Assembly (NCBI GenBank): GCA_026416585.1
Contig: JAOAEV010000072.1
Span: 1 to 54,540, forward strand
Direction: 5' to 3'
From: Chlorobiota bacterium
GTDB lineage: Bacteria > Bacteroidota > Ignavibacteria > Kapaibacteriales > NICIL-2
DNA: 54,540 bases
The notes under the pieces were generated by a model, which saw nothing but the letters and a program-made list of their open reading frames with translations, did not search any database and was not told the origin of the DNA. Shown piece by piece: positions 8,097 through 17,000 of this stretch (positions are counted from its first letter, which is position 1; each line of letters starts with the position of its first letter). A program made the translations under genes and the position numbers.

Positions 8097-9137
8097 ATGC
8101 TTCGTGACGAATTTCACAATTACTCATCAGCGACACGAACAATTGCCCATATACTTGAGGCGAGTGACCAGATTGTTCTGACAACCCACGCGCGTCCTGA
8201 CGGAGATGGGATAGGTTCTCTTCTTGCGTTGCGTAATGCACTGATCGAGCTTGGCAAAAGCCCGTACTGTGTCGTTGTTTCTCCGGTACCGTCGAACTTG
8301 CGTTTTTTGCCTGGTAGTGGTGCGATTGAACATTATGATCCACGCTTGCATGAAACGCTGATTGCCCGTTCTGATGCAATTGTTTGTCTGGATTTCAATC
8401 GGCTCTCGCGGATCGAAGCGATGGGAGAATTAGTACGATCGGCACTGGGGCGGCGTATCCTCATTGATCACCACTTAGACCCCGAAGACTGTTTCGATGC
8501 AGTGCTGCACGATGTAGATATCGCGTCCACGGCGGAGTTGGTATTTGTACTGATAGCTCTCGAATTTCCCTCGATCCTGACCCATGATGTTGCTGTGCCA
8601 ATCTATACGGGTATTGTCACTGATACGGGAAGTTTTCGGTTCCCGCGTGTGACGCCGCGGACGCATCGAATCGTTGCAGCGCTCATCGAAGCGGGTGTCC
8701 AACCTTCGCTGGTCCACGAGGCAATCTACGATACTAACACAATTGCACGCTTGCGGCTGTTGGGCGATCTCCTGCAGAACATCGAGATTGGATGTGCAGG
8801 GCGCTGTGCTCTTATGACACTGTCACGTCATCAGCTGCTGCGGTCTGGTGTTACCTTGGAAGATACTGAAGGTTTCGTCAATTACACACTCTCGATTTCT
8901 GGTGTGAAAGTAGGCATATTTCTCAGCCAACTGCTCGATCAGGAAGCGGTCAAAGTTTCTCTTCGCTCGAAGGGTAACGCTGATGTCCGCAAAATTGCCG
9001 AGCAGCTTGGTGGTGGAGGACATCTTAACGCTGCTGGTGCAGTTGTTCGGGGAATGTCTCTCGACAATGTTCGCCAACATATTCTCAATCTTGCTGCAGA
9101 GTTACTCGAGACTACTCCTCCGTTACAGCAGTTGTAA
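8097..9137 (+). CDS. nrnA: DHH/DHHA1 phosphoesterase, bifunctional oligoribonuclease / PAP phosphatase (NrnA type)
   Basis: A 346-aa cytoplasmic phosphoesterase. It shows the metal-binding motifs in order: THARPDGDGIGS, the D of CLDFN, the IDHH motif with DHH, and TGIVTDTGSFRF. The C-terminal DHHA1 substrate-binding motif is GGGGHLNAAG. Family members degrade nano-RNAs and dephosphorylate 3'-phosphoadenosine 5'-phosphate using Mn2+. The length fits NrnA rather than the larger RecJ. The start at 8097 is preceded by a 174-nt divergent intergenic region. The last 26 nt overlap the convergent motA gene. Confidence 0.9.
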   Translation: MLRDEFHNYSSATRTIAHILEASDQIVLTTHARPDGDGIGSLLALRNALIELGKSPYCVVVSPVPSNLRFLPGSGAIEHYDPRLHETLIARSDAIVCLDFNRLSRIEAMGELVRSALGRRILIDHHLDPEDCFDAVLHDVDIASTAELVFVLIALEFPSILTHDVAVPIYTGIVTDTGSFRFPRVTPRTHRIVAALIEAGVQPSLVHEAIYDTNTIARLRLLGDLLQNIEIGCAGRCALMTLSRHQLLRSGVTLEDTEGFVNYTLSISGVKVGIFLSQLLDQEAVKVSLRSKGNADVRKIAEQLGGGGHLNAAGAVVRGMSLDNVRQHILNLAAELLETTPPLQQL

Positions 9138-9921
9138 AAGATATTTCAAGCTCTTGCAATAACTCGCTCTGCTGATCCGGCGGAAGGAGGGTTGCTAAGT
9201 GGTACCGTACTGTGATAGGTGTGGCACCATTTGCAGCAAGCTGTGCTGCTTCGATGTGTAATTGGTCGCACTGGCGCTGTTCATTTGAGACTTCTTGCAG
9301 TCGCTGTGCAATCGGTAGCCAAAGGAAATTCGCGGTAACCAATCCCCAGAGGGTAGCACTGAATGACAGTGCGATGCGTTCGAGCATGGTGGCTGGGCTG
9401 GTACCACTATTACCTAATGCGGAGATCAAACCTATCACTGTGCCGATAATACCCATAGTGGGTGCATAACCACCCAAACGTCGAAAAAATGCGATTGCTT
9501 GCTCGTAGCGTCTCGCATGTGTTGCTGATAGCTGCTCGGCAAGTTGCACGATACTTCTGCTATCTAAGCCATCGGCACACAGTTGAACGATTGTTGCGGC
9601 GTAGGCACTCGGCGCTGTGGGGATCATGCGTTGGAGAGCTAATACACCTTCACGGCGCCATGTGCTACTAACAGTGAGCCACCATCGTGCAAGCGCGAGT
9701 AAGTCTGCTGGCTTGCTTGTCAGTGCCCTGAGAGATTCCCACGCTGCTTTTCTCTGGAGAGGTGAACTGCCAGCAATACCCGCAATCAAGCTACCACCAA
9801 TGACAATCAGTATCGCTTCAGGATTCCACAGTAGCGATAGAGAACCAGTTGTTGCCATGACCATGAATGCCACAGCTCCGATGCCGAAGAGTATGGCAAC
9901 GATTGTTGTCAATCGGCTCAT
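9112..9921 (-). CDS. motA: Flagellar motor stator protein MotA
   Basis: A 269-aa inner-membrane protein with the MotA/TolQ/ExbB proton-channel layout: two N-terminal helices, a cytoplasmic loop and two C-terminal helices. The conserved charged rotor-contacting segment is visible as WRREGVLAL. The helix-3 motif GYAPTMGIIGTVIGLISAL carries the conserved proline, and SATLWGLVTANFLWLP is the helix-4 signature. It is the last gene of the flagellar operon, and its start overlaps the flgL stop by 4 nt. No motB follows: the next gene is convergent nrnA, so the peptidoglycan-binding partner must be encoded elsewhere. Confidence 0.9.
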   Translation of the reverse strand: MSRLTTIVAILFGIGAVAFMVMATTGSLSLLWNPEAILIVIGGSLIAGIAGSSPLQRKAAWESLRALTSKPADLLALARWWLTVSSTWRREGVLALQRMIPTAPSAYAATIVQLCADGLDSRSIVQLAEQLSATHARRYEQAIAFFRRLGGYAPTMGIIGTVIGLISALGNSGTSPATMLERIALSFSATLWGLVTANFLWLPIAQRLQEVSNEQRQCDQLHIEAAQLAANGATPITVRYHLATLLPPDQQSELLQELEISFTTAVTEE

Positions 9922-10913
9922 CGGAGAAAGTCGAACAGCGAAAGATTCATAATCCGTGCACCGATACGCAGGCTGTACTCGTAGGCGATTTGATCGCGCT
10001 GGAGCTGCATAGTTGCTGCTGCAACATCAGTATCTGCCAGGCGTGAGAGAAATTCACGCTGTCGTGTCAAATCTTGATCAATCTGCTCTCGTTGTGCAGC
10101 CATTCGTTCGGTGCGTATTCCCAATGCTGACGTTGTACTTTGGATCCGTCCAGACGCATCAGCAATACGTTTGACAAGAGCAGCGACGGCGTCGAGCTGC
10201 TCAGCGGTAGGAAGCTGACCCTCGCTGCGCGGTGTCCCGTCAGGGTGAAATGCAAGTGTATTGTAGAGAGTAATCAGTGTATCGAAGACTTCAGTGCCAC
10301 CAGTACCGAATACTGCATCGGCAGTGGTTGCCACCTGCTCGGTATTTCCATCACCTGTTTGAACGTATCGCGGCTCGATGTTGCCCTTGAAGCGAACTTC
10401 GAGTCCTGAAGGGTTCGAAGGTGAGGGTGTTGTCGCTACTAATTCGAAAGGAACGGACATTTGCTCGGGTGGCGATGGTGTCAGCGACGCAGCAGTATTC
10501 TTTGTGCCGCTGAGAACGAAGACGTCACCGTGAGATGTGTTTGCTGCTTCGATGAGTGTACGAATTTTTGTCAATACTTGTTGAGCTATAACCGCCCACT
10601 TGTCGTGATTGGCGATCTGGAGTACATCAATGCCGAGCGTGTGTGTATCGGTCATTGTTTGACCGATTGTCACGAGTGCCGACTCGACCGTTGCATTTTC
10701 TGCGAGCGCACTATCGAGTGTAGAAGAGTATCGCTCGAGCTTGGCAATGTTGCTCCGGTAGCTAACAATATTGGGAATGTCGGTTGGAGCATCCGACAGT
10801 CGCAACAGACGCTCTCCTGTTGCGATCCGTGCTTGCTGCTGTGCTTGTCGTGCAGTAAGATCGGTCAGAGTTGTCCGGAGTTTACCAGTGTATGATTGTA
10901 GCGTGATGCGCAT
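9918..10913 (-). CDS. flgL: Flagellar hook-associated protein 3 (FlgL)
   Basis: A 331-aa flagellin-like protein. The N terminus MRITLQSYTGKLRTTLTDL and the GERLLRLSDAP segment correspond to the helical D0/D1 flagellin domain. The C-terminal helix (about 295-331, ending SLRIGARIMNLSLFDFLR) is the counterpart that pairs with it. It forms the junction between hook and filament outside the cell. It lies 11 nt after flgK and overlaps motA, as expected for co-translated hook-associated genes. Flagellin itself (fliC) is not in this window. Confidence 0.9.
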   Translation of the reverse strand: MRITLQSYTGKLRTTLTDLTARQAQQQARIATGERLLRLSDAPTDIPNIVSYRSNIAKLERYSSTLDSALAENATVESALVTIGQTMTDTHTLGIDVLQIANHDKWAVIAQQVLTKIRTLIEAANTSHGDVFVLSGTKNTAASLTPSPPEQMSVPFELVATTPSPSNPSGLEVRFKGNIEPRYVQTGDGNTEQVATTADAVFGTGGTEVFDTLITLYNTLAFHPDGTPRSEGQLPTAEQLDAVAALVKRIADASGRIQSTTSALGIRTERMAAQREQIDQDLTRQREFLSRLADTDVAAATMQLQRDQIAYEYSLRIGARIMNLSLFDFLR

Positions 10914-10924
10914 TGCCGATTCGA

Positions 10925-12364
10925 TTATCGTCCGAGATTGACAAGTGTCGCAAGCATGTCGGATGTGACAGAGATAACTCGCGCCGCTGCTTCGAATGCT
11001 CGCTGATAGGTGATCAGGTTCGTCGCTTCTTCGTCAAGGTTGACTCCGCCAAATGCTTCGCGTTCATTGGTGACTTGCTCGAGCACCGTTTTTGTCGTTG
11101 TTACTTTATCAGTCGTCCTGGCGCCAAGCTCTGCCAGCCGTGTTGTGATCGAAGCATAGTAGCCTTCAGGTGTTAACGAATCGAGGAATGCTCCATCAGA
11201 TGCCACATCGGCGATTGCTCTGATGATATCATTGTTGCCAGGTGTACCTGCTTGTGAAGAGGTTGGTACCAATGCTGGATCTGCTACCAGAGCTGGGAGA
11301 ACGCTAAGTGTAGTTGCTCGGATTGGACCACTACTTGTCGATGCGAAAATTGCACGACCGGGAGGCGATGAACCCGTATCATTCAAACCGAAGCCAGTTG
11401 CTGCTATAGTATTGACATGTTCGGCAAATGTGCTCGCGAGCTTATCCAACTCGCGTGCAATGGAAAATTCGTTCGAGGTAGTCAGTGGATTTAGTGTGAC
11501 ATTGTAGTGGTGAACCAGCGATGCCAGTTCACCACTGGCGGGGGAGAACGATCCAACAGATGTGCCGTCATTTTTCTGTAGTGTTAGTCCGATCGTTGTT
11601 TCGCCAGACGTTGAGTCGAGAGAGCGTGTAACTGCAAGAGTCAGTGCTGTATTTTCTGAGACGAGCATTGCTCCCTTGCTAATTACGGTTGCAGTACCGG
11701 TAGGTTCTCTACGGACAGTGATGTCAACGTAGCGCGACAGTTCGTCGAGCAATTGTGATTGGCGATCCACTAACGATGAATCAGGCGTCCCTGATGTGTT
11801 GAGTGTTCCAGCAATGCGTTGGTTCGTCTCAGCAAGTGCTGACAAAAGCTGATTGACTCGAGAGACGTTACTTGTTAGGCGTTCAAACGAAGACGTCCGT
11901 AATTGCTCGAGAGCGCTTCCGGTGCGGTTGAATGTTGATGCGAGGTCTGCCGCGCGTGCCACGAACAACTGACGGTTAGACATAGATGCAGGATTGGTAG
12001 CCAATGTACTTGCCGCGTCAAAGAAGTTTTGAAGAGCGGTCTGGATCGTTATCTCCCCTGGCTCTCCGAGAGCTGCTTCGATACGTTGCAGCAGAGCGTC
12101 GTCCTGTTGATAATACGATAACCTGGAGGTATATGCGCGTAGGTCACGATCAAGGAGCTGATCACGGAAGTGCCGAATACCAGCACTTAAAACTCCCATG
12201 CCAAGCCGATCCCCGCCAACAGGAATTGCTTCGCCCGGTCGTGTCATGAGCATTTGGCGTGCGTATCCGGGCGTGTTGACATTAGCGATGTTGTTCGAGG
12301 TTACGTCTAAGCCGCGTTGGCTCAGTAGCAGCGCACGTTTTCCAATTTCCAACGATCGAAGCAT
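10925..12364 (-). CDS. flgK: Flagellar hook-associated protein 1 (FlgK)
   Basis: A 479-aa axial protein. The N terminus contains the rod/hook family signature NNIANVNTPGYARQ (about residues 23-36). The C terminus has the paired helix with LITYQRAFEAAARVI and ends in TSDMLATLVNLGR. The middle is a long beta-rich domain with a Ser/Thr-rich surface. It sits at the hook-filament junction, is exported by the flagellar type III apparatus and is probably chaperoned by the FlgN encoded 9 nt upstream. The length is slightly short for FlgK but complete at both ends. Confidence 0.93.
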   Translation of the reverse strand: MLRSLEIGKRALLLSQRGLDVTSNNIANVNTPGYARQMLMTRPGEAIPVGGDRLGMGVLSAGIRHFRDQLLDRDLRAYTSRLSYYQQDDALLQRIEAALGEPGEITIQTALQNFFDAASTLATNPASMSNRQLFVARAADLASTFNRTGSALEQLRTSSFERLTSNVSRVNQLLSALAETNQRIAGTLNTSGTPDSSLVDRQSQLLDELSRYVDITVRREPTGTATVISKGAMLVSENTALTLAVTRSLDSTSGETTIGLTLQKNDGTSVGSFSPASGELASLVHHYNVTLNPLTTSNEFSIARELDKLASTFAEHVNTIAATGFGLNDTGSSPPGRAIFASTSSGPIRATTLSVLPALVADPALVPTSSQAGTPGNNDIIRAIADVASDGAFLDSLTPEGYYASITTRLAELGARTTDKVTTTKTVLEQVTNEREAFGGVNLDEEATNLITYQRAFEAAARVISVTSDMLATLVNLGR

Positions 12365-12373
12365 TGCCTCACC

Positions 12374-12835
12374 TCAGAGTGAAGTATCAACAGCATGGAG
12401 ATTACGCTCGCGGACGAACGATAGCGTCGCTTGAATGCTATTGCGTCCGCGAAGTGCTAACATCCGATTGATGCTGTTAGCAAGATGTAGGTCTGCAAGA
12501 CATCCACGGAGTCTCTCGCCGATTGCATGGACTGATTCGCTGCAGTCGGGTGGAAGGTACTTGAGTAGTTCTGTCATCGTCAGTGCGCGTGCCTGGTCTT
12601 GGGATATTGCCAGACCTTCCGACACGAGATTCCAGCGTTGGCGTTCAAGCGAAAAGAGGTGTTCAAGCTGCTGTTCTTGTCGGCGTGCTATTTGCTCAAT
12701 CGCTGCCGCATCGAAGCGTATTAAGCTCTCCTGCAACTGCTGCGACAGTAGGAGCATTGTTTCGATTGCAGCGGATTCTTGCTGCAAAAGGTTGACCACT
12801 TGTCTATACCACGGTATCAGCTCTTGGCAATCCAT
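12374..12835 (-). CDS. flgN: FlgN-like flagellar export chaperone
   Basis: A protein of 153 aa, almost entirely alpha-helical and coiled-coil (Q/L/E-rich, for example LLQQESAAIETMLLLSQQLQE). The C-terminal NSINRMLALRGRN segment is typical of the FlgN domain. It is predicted to hold FlgK and FlgL in the cytoplasm for export, which fits its position directly before flgK. ATG 12835 is preferred, and an in-frame GTG at 12847 would add four residues. Sequence conservation in this family is weak, so operon position is a large part of the evidence. Confidence 0.8.
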   Translation of the reverse strand: MDCQELIPWYRQVVNLLQQESAAIETMLLLSQQLQESLIRFDAAAIEQIARRQEQQLEHLFSLERQRWNLVSEGLAISQDQARALTMTELLKYLPPDCSESVHAIGERLRGCLADLHLANSINRMLALRGRNSIQATLSFVRERNLHAVDTSL

Positions 12836-12899
12836 TGCACGTAGCACTTATCGTGGGGACGTCCAATGTGTATATCGGCATTCAAAAGGGAAACTGTAG

Positions 12900-13769
12900 C
12901 TATGCGTTATTGCGAAAACGCTGTGCCAAGCGCTGAACATGTTCAACGTACGAGCGAGTCTCCGGATATGGAGGAATTCCGCCATACCGCAGAACAGCAC
13001 CAGGACCAGCGTTGTATGCCGCCAATGCTAAGGGAATCGAGTTGAAACGATCGAGCATCATGCGGAGGTATCGCGTACCACCAAAGACGTTCTCGACGGG
13101 ATCGAAGACATTACGAACACCTAAATCCGCAGCAGTCGAATCCATTAATTGCATCAAGCCTTTTGCGCCTGCACGCGAGACCGCGTTCGGATTACCGGCT
13201 GATTCTGCGACGACGACCGCCTTGATGAGCCAGGGAGGCACTTCGTACCGTTCGGATGCACGAGAGATGATATCGTCATAGGTGTCGAACCGCGTATCGG
13301 TTTGGCGTGTGCTATGGGGTTGGCTATTGTACTCACTCTGGTTCGTTCTGGGTTGCTCGGCTTGAGGGAAAGAACGCTCCCGTGACGAGGTGACAATTGG
13401 CAATAATGAATCACCTGTCAGGTGTCGATAGACCATCTCTGCAATCCCAATTCCACGACCAGAGTGTGAGAGATGTTCAGCAAGTTGCATTCCACTAAGC
13501 GCATCGAGGACATCGGAACCGAAACTCATATCAGAGTCTTCGTTGTCGGTGTCGTCAAGCATTGCCTGTCGCATCGTTTTATAAAGCTCATGGATGAACA
13601 TTGCTTCAAATCCCCGTGCAACAGAGGCTGCTTTCTCAGGTGGGATAGCGGTGCTCCCTCGATCCGATTGGAGTGAATCGAGTGGAAGCATTCGACCGGT
13701 TGCGTGTCGCTCCAGCGCTAATTGGGCTTGATCAACATAGCTGGTAACACCGGTGATATCCATTGTCAT
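12900..13769 (-). CDS. flgJ: FlgJ rod-capping protein fused to a soluble lytic transglycosylase domain
   Basis: 289 aa in two domains. Residues 45-118 match the FlgJ N-terminal rod-binding domain ([17 protein letters not shown], then [20 protein letters not shown]). After a polar linker (about 120-160), residues 165-285 form an SLT lytic transglycosylase. That domain has catalytic E189 in [14 protein letters not shown], followed by GAKGLMQLM and [13 protein letters not shown]. In proteobacterial FlgJ the second domain is a glucosaminidase, so the peptidoglycan-cutting step here uses a different enzyme fold. The start overlaps the flgI stop by 4 nt. There is no signal peptide, consistent with export through the flagellar apparatus. 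Confidence 0.92.
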   Translation of the reverse strand: MTMDITGVTSYVDQAQLALERHATGRMLPLDSLQSDRGSTAIPPEKAASVARGFEAMFIHELYKTMRQAMLDDTDNEDSDMSFGSDVLDALSGMQLAEHLSHSGRGIGIAEMVYRHLTGDSLLPIVTSSRERSFPQAEQPRTNQSEYNSQPHSTRQTDTRFDTYDDIISRASERYEVPPWLIKAVVVAESAGNPNAVSRAGAKGLMQLMDSTAADLGVRNVFDPVENVFGGTRYLRMMLDRFNSIPLALAAYNAGPGAVLRYGGIPPYPETRSYVEHVQRLAQRFRNNA

Positions 13770-14875
13770 TGAATGATAAGTTCTGCTTGAAGTGCGCCTG
13801 CTTGTTTGAGTGCCTGAAAAATTGCGACCAAGTCTCGTGGCGATACTTTCAGCGAATTGAGCGCATTGGCTAAGTCCTGAACAGTTGCTGTAGCGGGTAT
13901 CGCTACTGCTGGATTGGTCTGTTCCTGAGTACGAATCAGAGCATTCGACACACGAGCAGTCGTGCCAATGGTAAAAGGAGCAGGTTGCACAACGGTGTTG
14001 ATTTGCTGGATTTCGATTTCTAAACCTCCATGTGCGACAACAGCCGGCAGCAATCGAACATTTCCACCGACGACAATCGTACCAGTACGCTCATTGATCA
14101 CAACTTTGCCAGCAACGTCAGCATTGACTTCTGCGCCCTCGATGCGTGCGATAAGTTCCATTGCCTGTGTTTGCGTAGTTCCACTTGGGAAGCGGACAAC
14201 CACTGTTGCAGGATCAAGTGCTTGAGCAGTATTAGCTAAACCGTCGAGAGTGTTAATGGTGGTTGCAATACGCGTTGCAGTAGTGTAATCGGGGTGATTG
14301 AGTACCAGGCGAATCTCACTGGAAACAGCGTGTGAAGCACTGACGGCACGTTCCAGCAACAACCCAGCTGGAACGCGTCCAGTATTCGTGAGATTTTTCC
14401 CCGAACGCGATCCAAGGGAAGAAATATCGTAGCCACCGACACTCACTGGACCTTGTGCCATACCATAAACCGTGCCATCGGTGGCAACCATTGGGGTCAT
14501 GATGAGTGTCCCTCCCTGCAGTGAGCGCGCATCGCCGATGCTCGACACGGTAACATCAATTTTCATGCCTGCACGTGTAAATGGCGGTATCGTCGCTATG
14601 ACCATGACTGCAGCGACGTTCTGTGTGCGCTGTTGGAAAATACTTTGCTGTGGTGTGATACCGAAGCGTTTGAGCATGTTGAGGACTGATTGAGTGGTGA
14701 AGCTCGATCGGGGTGAATCACCCGTATTGTTCAGTCCTGTGACTAGCCCGTACCCTACGACTTGGACACTGCTACCACCTTCGATTGTGGCGATGTCTTT
14801 GATGCGGTCAGCCGAGCAGAGCGCTGGAAAAAGCACCAGCACCAGTGTCAGCCGTATATATCCGATTCTGTTCAT
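13766..14875 (-). CDS. flgI: Flagellar P-ring protein FlgI
   Basis: A 369-aa protein with a Sec signal peptide (about residues 1-22, ending LCSA). It is followed by the highly conserved opening [20 protein letters not shown] and [10 protein letters not shown], then the [14 protein letters not shown] region. It polymerises into the P ring around the rod in the periplasm at the peptidoglycan layer. Its P-ring chaperone FlgA and the L-ring protein FlgH are encoded immediately upstream in the same operon. Length and ends are normal. Confidence 0.95.
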   Translation of the reverse strand: MNRIGYIRLTLVLVLFPALCSADRIKDIATIEGGSSVQVVGYGLVTGLNNTGDSPRSSFTTQSVLNMLKRFGITPQQSIFQQRTQNVAAVMVIATIPPFTRAGMKIDVTVSSIGDARSLQGGTLIMTPMVATDGTVYGMAQGPVSVGGYDISSLGSRSGKNLTNTGRVPAGLLLERAVSASHAVSSEIRLVLNHPDYTTATRIATTINTLDGLANTAQALDPATVVVRFPSGTTQTQAMELIARIEGAEVNADVAGKVVINERTGTIVVGGNVRLLPAVVAHGGLEIEIQQINTVVQPAPFTIGTTARVSNALIRTQEQTNPAVAIPATATVQDLANALNSLKVSPRDLVAIFQALKQAGALQAELIIQ

Positions 14876-14878
14876 TGT

Positions 14879-15442
14879 TCAAAAGAGGAATCGCAAAAAT
14901 TTTGTGAATAATCCAGGCTCTTGAGATTTCGAGATGACACCATCACCGTTGTAGATGAGCACGAGATCGGCGATTTGGAACGAATACACTGTGTTATCTG
15001 GCTGAATGTCCACAAATCGGACATATCCGCGTAATGTAATTGTTTGCATTTCGCCGTTGATTGTAACAGTTCGTGTTCCTTCGATTCGAAGGGCGTTGAG
15101 GTTGCTTGCGTCGGTGATACGAGCAGTAAGCTTTGCCCGAACACGCTCGGAGCGATTTGTCGCACCTCGTCCATTGAAATTGTTTTGTGTGCCAATTCCT
15201 ATGCCAGCACTGCCTTCGGTGTTGCCGATATTGCCGCTGGCTTGCGCGCTCAGTTGTGTTGATGTTGTATTCTGTGTCGTTGCTTGATTATCAGCTTGCG
15301 CATCCTCGATAATCAAAATCGTAACGACATCACCCTGCCGGAAAGCTTTGACATCCGAAACAAGTGAGCGTGTAGCACTTTCTGGGAATTGTGCAATACA
15401 AGGCATAACCAGAACCAGAAGCAGCAGCAATCGAGATTTCAT
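14879..15442 (-). CDS. flgH: Flagellar L-ring protein FlgH
   Basis: A 187-aa protein with an N-terminal signal (MKSRLLLLLVLVMPC...). The FlgH core follows: FRQGDVVTILIIEDAQADNQA, repeated polar Ser/Thr/Asn segments, and the closing GYVRFVDIQPDNTVYSFQIADLVLIYNGDGVISKSQ region. Its normal role is the L ring in the outer membrane. FlgH proteins usually carry a clear L-x-G-C lipobox. Here the only early cysteine, C15, follows methionine-proline, so lipidation is doubtful. It is 3 nt upstream of flgI and overlaps the flgA stop by 4 nt. Confidence 0.92.
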   Translation of the reverse strand: MKSRLLLLLVLVMPCIAQFPESATRSLVSDVKAFRQGDVVTILIIEDAQADNQATTQNTTSTQLSAQASGNIGNTEGSAGIGIGTQNNFNGRGATNRSERVRAKLTARITDASNLNALRIEGTRTVTINGEMQTITLRGYVRFVDIQPDNTVYSFQIADLVLIYNGDGVISKSQEPGLFTKFLRFLF

Positions 15443-16173
15443 TTGTTTTGTCCGATAGTTGGCGATAGCTCTCGATCCAGTTCAACGACAACAGTTTTCG
15501 CATCATTCAACTTTCCGATCAATACTGCACCAGTATCATTGCGACGCACCTTGATAGGGGATCCAGCATCGGCATTCTGAAGTGCACGTGCTGTTGTTCG
15601 AATTACGATCGAACCGTGACAAACAACAAGCGTTACCGGATCGCCGGTACGTACGCTGCCGCTACCACTTACGTATGTACGGAGAATTGTAGTACCCTGA
15701 GAAATTGTACGTGTTGTTCGCATGCCGATGATCGAATCTGGAAGTAAATCGACAAGCGATGTGGCATCTCGGAGTTCGTAGGTGATGTCATCAGAAGTGA
15801 TGATAGTGCCACGTTCAATTGTGCGTCGTGCGATAGGGAGCATACGCCGTGCAATGATTCGTACGGGCATGCGTATGCGTTGGAGAACTTTATCCCCACG
15901 CTGGAATGTAACTTCAATGGTTGTCTGTCCCCAGAGTCGTTCACCGATGATGGTGCACTGTGCAACCACATAGGATTCTTCGAAACGTATTTCCTCTATG
16001 GGAACGAGAAACTCAATATCATCGCTTTGCTCGATATGCTCACGCAGATAAGCCTCAATTCCACGCTTGAGCGTAGCCGAGGAAAAACGAGAGCCACCTG
16101 GTGCGTCGGCGCCAGCCATACAGTGCAGTGACAAGAGCACAAAAAACAGCAATGCAGAGCTATATCTCATCAT
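15439..16173 (-). CDS. flgA: Flagellar P-ring chaperone FlgA
   Basis: A 244-aa exported protein with a signal peptide (about residues 1-21). The C-terminal SAF/FlgA domain is recognisable from RRTIERGTIITSDDITYELRD, the GMRTTRTISQGTTIL turn and VKVRRNDTGAVLIGKL-like strands near the end. It assists FlgI assembly into the P ring in the periplasm. Its start shares one base with the flgG stop and it is overlapped by flgH. The order flgG-flgA-flgH-flgI matches that found in several non-proteobacterial flagellar clusters. Confidence 0.92.
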   Translation of the reverse strand: MMRYSSALLFFVLLSLHCMAGADAPGGSRFSSATLKRGIEAYLREHIEQSDDIEFLVPIEEIRFEESYVVAQCTIIGERLWGQTTIEVTFQRGDKVLQRIRMPVRIIARRMLPIARRTIERGTIITSDDITYELRDATSLVDLLPDSIIGMRTTRTISQGTTILRTYVSGSGSVRTGDPVTLVVCHGSIVIRTTARALQNADAGSPIKVRRNDTGAVLIGKLNDAKTVVVELDRELSPTIGQNK

Positions 16174-16967
16174 TAGCGCTTGAGATTGACTGCTGTACCG
16201 AGAATACTATCGGCTGTTTGAACCGACTTGGAGTTGATTTCGTAGGCACGTTGAGCGATGATCATGTTGACCATTTCTTGCACCAAGTCCACATTCGACG
16301 ATTCCAAATGCCCCTGGATAAGTTCACCAGTGTTGTTGGTGCCGGGTTGTTCTTCGAATGGGATGCCGGATGCAATAGTAGCCTGAAAGAGATTATCCCC
16401 GATCGGGCGCAGTCCAGCTGGATTGATGAAACGCACTATGGTAATGCGTCCAATCTCTCGCTCGTCCGGAGGATTACCGTTGTTGAGCACAGCGGTGACA
16501 ATTCCGTCGCGGCTTATGTGAACGCTTATTGCGTCGTCAGGTACTGTGATGCGTGGTTCGAGGAAGTAGCCTTGCGAAGTGACAATTTCGCCGTTGCGGT
16601 TTACGGTGAACGAACCGTCACGTGTATATGCAATGGTATTGTCAGGGCGGAGAACCTGGAAAAAGCCCTCACCGTTGATGGCGATGTCGAGCATGTTGCC
16701 AGTCTCTGTGATGGTACCTTGAGCGAACTGACGTGTTGTGGCGACCAACTCAGTTCCGCTGCCGATTTGCACATCTGGGACAGGCTCGACGCCAGATGTT
16801 GTTGTCGTGCCCATAGGACGGACCGTCTCGTAGAGGAGATCCTGGAACTCAGGTCGAACGCGTTTATAACCGGTGGTGTTGACATTTGCCAAGTTGTTAG
16901 CAATGATTTCAACGAAGCGCTGCTGTGCACTCAGACCGGTTGCAGCAGTTGTCAATGTCTTATCCAT
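16173..16967 (-). CDS. flgG: Flagellar distal rod protein FlgG
   Basis: A 264-aa rod protein. The N terminus has the axial-family motif NNLANVNTTGYKR (about residues 25-37) followed by FQDLLYETVRP. The middle has the GEGFFQVLRPDNTIAYTRDGSF segment typical of FlgG. The C terminus ends SNVDLVQEMVNMIIAQRAYEINSKSVQTAD. It forms the distal rod that passes through the P and L rings. It is paralogous to the upstream flgF product but has the standard FlgG length. There is no signal peptide, because it is exported through the flagellar channel. Confidence 0.95.
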   Translation of the reverse strand: MDKTLTTAATGLSAQQRFVEIIANNLANVNTTGYKRVRPEFQDLLYETVRPMGTTTTSGVEPVPDVQIGSGTELVATTRQFAQGTITETGNMLDIAINGEGFFQVLRPDNTIAYTRDGSFTVNRNGEIVTSQGYFLEPRITVPDDAISVHISRDGIVTAVLNNGNPPDEREIGRITIVRFINPAGLRPIGDNLFQATIASGIPFEEQPGTNNTGELIQGHLESSNVDLVQEMVNMIIAQRAYEINSKSVQTADSILGTAVNLKR

Positions 16968-17000
16968 AGCAGGGTCCTCGTCGTATTATCAATCAGTAGA

